Below are positions 62,901-64,000 of a DNA stretch of 64,000 bases, one piece after another (the stretch's first letter is position 1; each line of letters begins with the position of its first letter). Location of the stretch: NCBI GenBank assembly GCA_019828595.1, contig JAHQRK010000047.1:110596-174595 (forward strand), in the 5' to 3' direction. The position numbers were made by a program, and so were the translations under genes. This stretch comes from Aphanomyces cochlioides (taxonomy: Eukaryota; Oomycota; Saprolegniomycetes; Saprolegniales; Verrucalvaceae). The notes beneath the pieces are model-generated. The model saw only the letters and a list, made by a program, of their open reading frames with translations. It was not told the DNA's origin and did no database searches.

Positions 62901-64000
62901 GGCTCGTACCGCGTTCGTTGATATTTGCATGAAAATCGAATTGCTGATCCATGCGGTATTGGCGATATTCGATTCTTGCGTTTTCCAGCGCCAACCGAGT
63001 AGCATCAACGGCAGCCTCGTCGAGCAAGCCAGCTTCGTATGATCGTTGTGCAGATATATGTCTCAGTTTTAGGCTTTTGAGCTCGTGTTGCATGGATTGG
63101 AGGTGGTGGCGATGACATTGTTGTAAACGTCGTTTGATTCGCTTAAGCCACCCATACCAGACGGCTCCCATGTTTGTCGATTCGTCCGCACGCATCTCAG
63201 AGAGGAGGTGTGATGCCTCTTCTCGTATGGCTTTGATGACGAGCGGGTCTTTGAGTAGCTCTCTCGGCAGCCTCCAGTAGCCACGGGTCGTGGGTGTATG
63301 ACTTGTAGAGAGAACGACAGTGTGCTCCAAGTGATCTCCGGCAAAGCTGTTAGTGGCATATTTTGAGCTTTGGTAGGATTGGGCAACTAAATCTTGGTCA
63401 ATGAACCAGTAGTCCAGACGATTGCTTCGTCCTGGACCGCTTGCCAGTCTTTCGTGAGGGTGGTGTAGGCGCCACGCGTCGATGACTCCTAGTTGTGACA
63501 GCCAGGCAAGACATTCGACTTTTCCAAAGGTGTGATCTTGCCGTGGTTTGGAAGCATCGAGGTGTTCGTTGACAGGAAGGTTAAAATCTCCCCCAACCAG
63601 GTGTACACTGTTAGCTTCAAAAGCGCGAGGGAGACTGTCAAAGAAACTAGCCCGATGTTGAGGGGTAACTGGCGCGTAAAATGTTGTGGATGTAGACTGG
63701 GGTTTCATCCCAGTACGTTTTGATCACAATATAACGGCCAGGGGATATCGTGTTGTGATAAGTGCACCAGGCTTGAGAATCCAGGCATCGATTCGTGAAA
63801 GTATGATGCAACGCCACATCGACGGTTGTTCAAATTGTCCGTGCGGGTTGTTCGTAAGTCGTTGGTAAAAAGTTTGTACTTGCTAACACCCACTTCGTTG
63901 TCGAGGTGAGTGTGGAAAGTGTCAAGATGTTTTGCGTTGTTGAGTTTCGTTTCTTGAAAGAGAACAGCTTGTGTCGGTTTCCGAAGACGCCGTGCAACAA
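59979..64000 (-). pseudogene. LINE B copy 3 ORF2, endonuclease/reverse transcriptase, several frame breaks, partial
   Basis: Carries the shared break just before FADD (G-run near 61957-61960). A G-run is shortened near 60651 (five G where copies 1 and 2 have six), splitting off the zinc-binding end. Extra bases near 63677 and 63740 lie in the endonuclease region. It also has one Trp-to-Leu change (NLPVLLTAY). All the indels are single bases in homopolymers, so sequencing or assembly error is a real alternative. The N-terminus is beyond the window. Confidence 0.85.

Larger units (their letters stand above)
58473..64000 (-). mobile_element. Family B tRNA-Tyr-targeted LINE, copy 3 (5' part outside window)
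   Basis: The 3' two thirds of family B: ORF3 and nearly all of ORF2. ORF1 and the 5' end lie beyond the window. It has three homopolymer indels against copies 1 and 2, near 60651, 63677 and 63740, besides the frame break common to all B copies. Confidence 0.93.

Overview
The window is eukaryotic repeat DNA, most likely from an oomycete (for example a Saprolegniales water mould). The organism call is an inference: the non-LTR reverse transcriptases look most like oomycete LINEs from memory, the tRNA genes carry a canonical eukaryotic intron after position 37, and Pol III A/B boxes and oligo-T terminators are textbook. No host protein gene is visible; every long reading frame belongs to a retrotransposon.

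The ground plan is a tandem array of about 1.19-kb units. Each unit holds one intron-containing tRNA-Tyr(GUA) gene (108 bp, 35-nt intron) plus about 1.085 kb of spacer. Nine intact tRNA genes and nine complete spacers are present. LINE elements have inserted into this array, always in the same place and orientation: inside the tRNA A box, between A14 and G15, antisense to the tRNA. Each insertion duplicates the first 14 tRNA bases (CCGGTCATAGCTCA, plus 1-2 upstream bases). The left side keeps only this 14-nt stump, while the right side regains a complete tRNA gene. The host gene is therefore rebuilt and the target renewed, and several sites show repeated insertions into the rebuilt gene.

Layout: family A copy 1 (1-6865, cut by the window edge), tRNA/spacer, A copy 2 (8074-15398), tRNA/spacer, A copy 3 (16605-23929), tRNA/spacer. 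Then three serial insertions in one tRNA gene: a 5'-truncated A (25135-25418), family C (25433-34063) and family B copy 1 (34078-42207). Next come tRNA/spacer, tRNA/spacer, two serial 5'-truncated A copies (44613-45086, 45101-45535), tRNA/spacer, B copy 2 (46744-54873), three tRNA/spacer units, and B copy 3 (58473 to the window end).

Full-length elements carry ORF1 (putative nucleic-acid-binding protein) and ORF2 (AP-type endonuclease, reverse transcriptase, C-terminal CCHC zinc-binding domain). ORF2 lies in the +1 frame of ORF1 in all three families. Family B carries a third ORF encoding a chromodomain joined to a papain-fold-type cysteine peptidase candidate. A and B share an identical 35-nt 5' end next to the tRNA gene and a similar structured 3' end. 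Most copies contain one or two frameshifts or stops, often in homopolymers, so no single A copy here has both ORFs open; consensus A is ORF1 about 999-1019 aa and ORF2 1384 aa.
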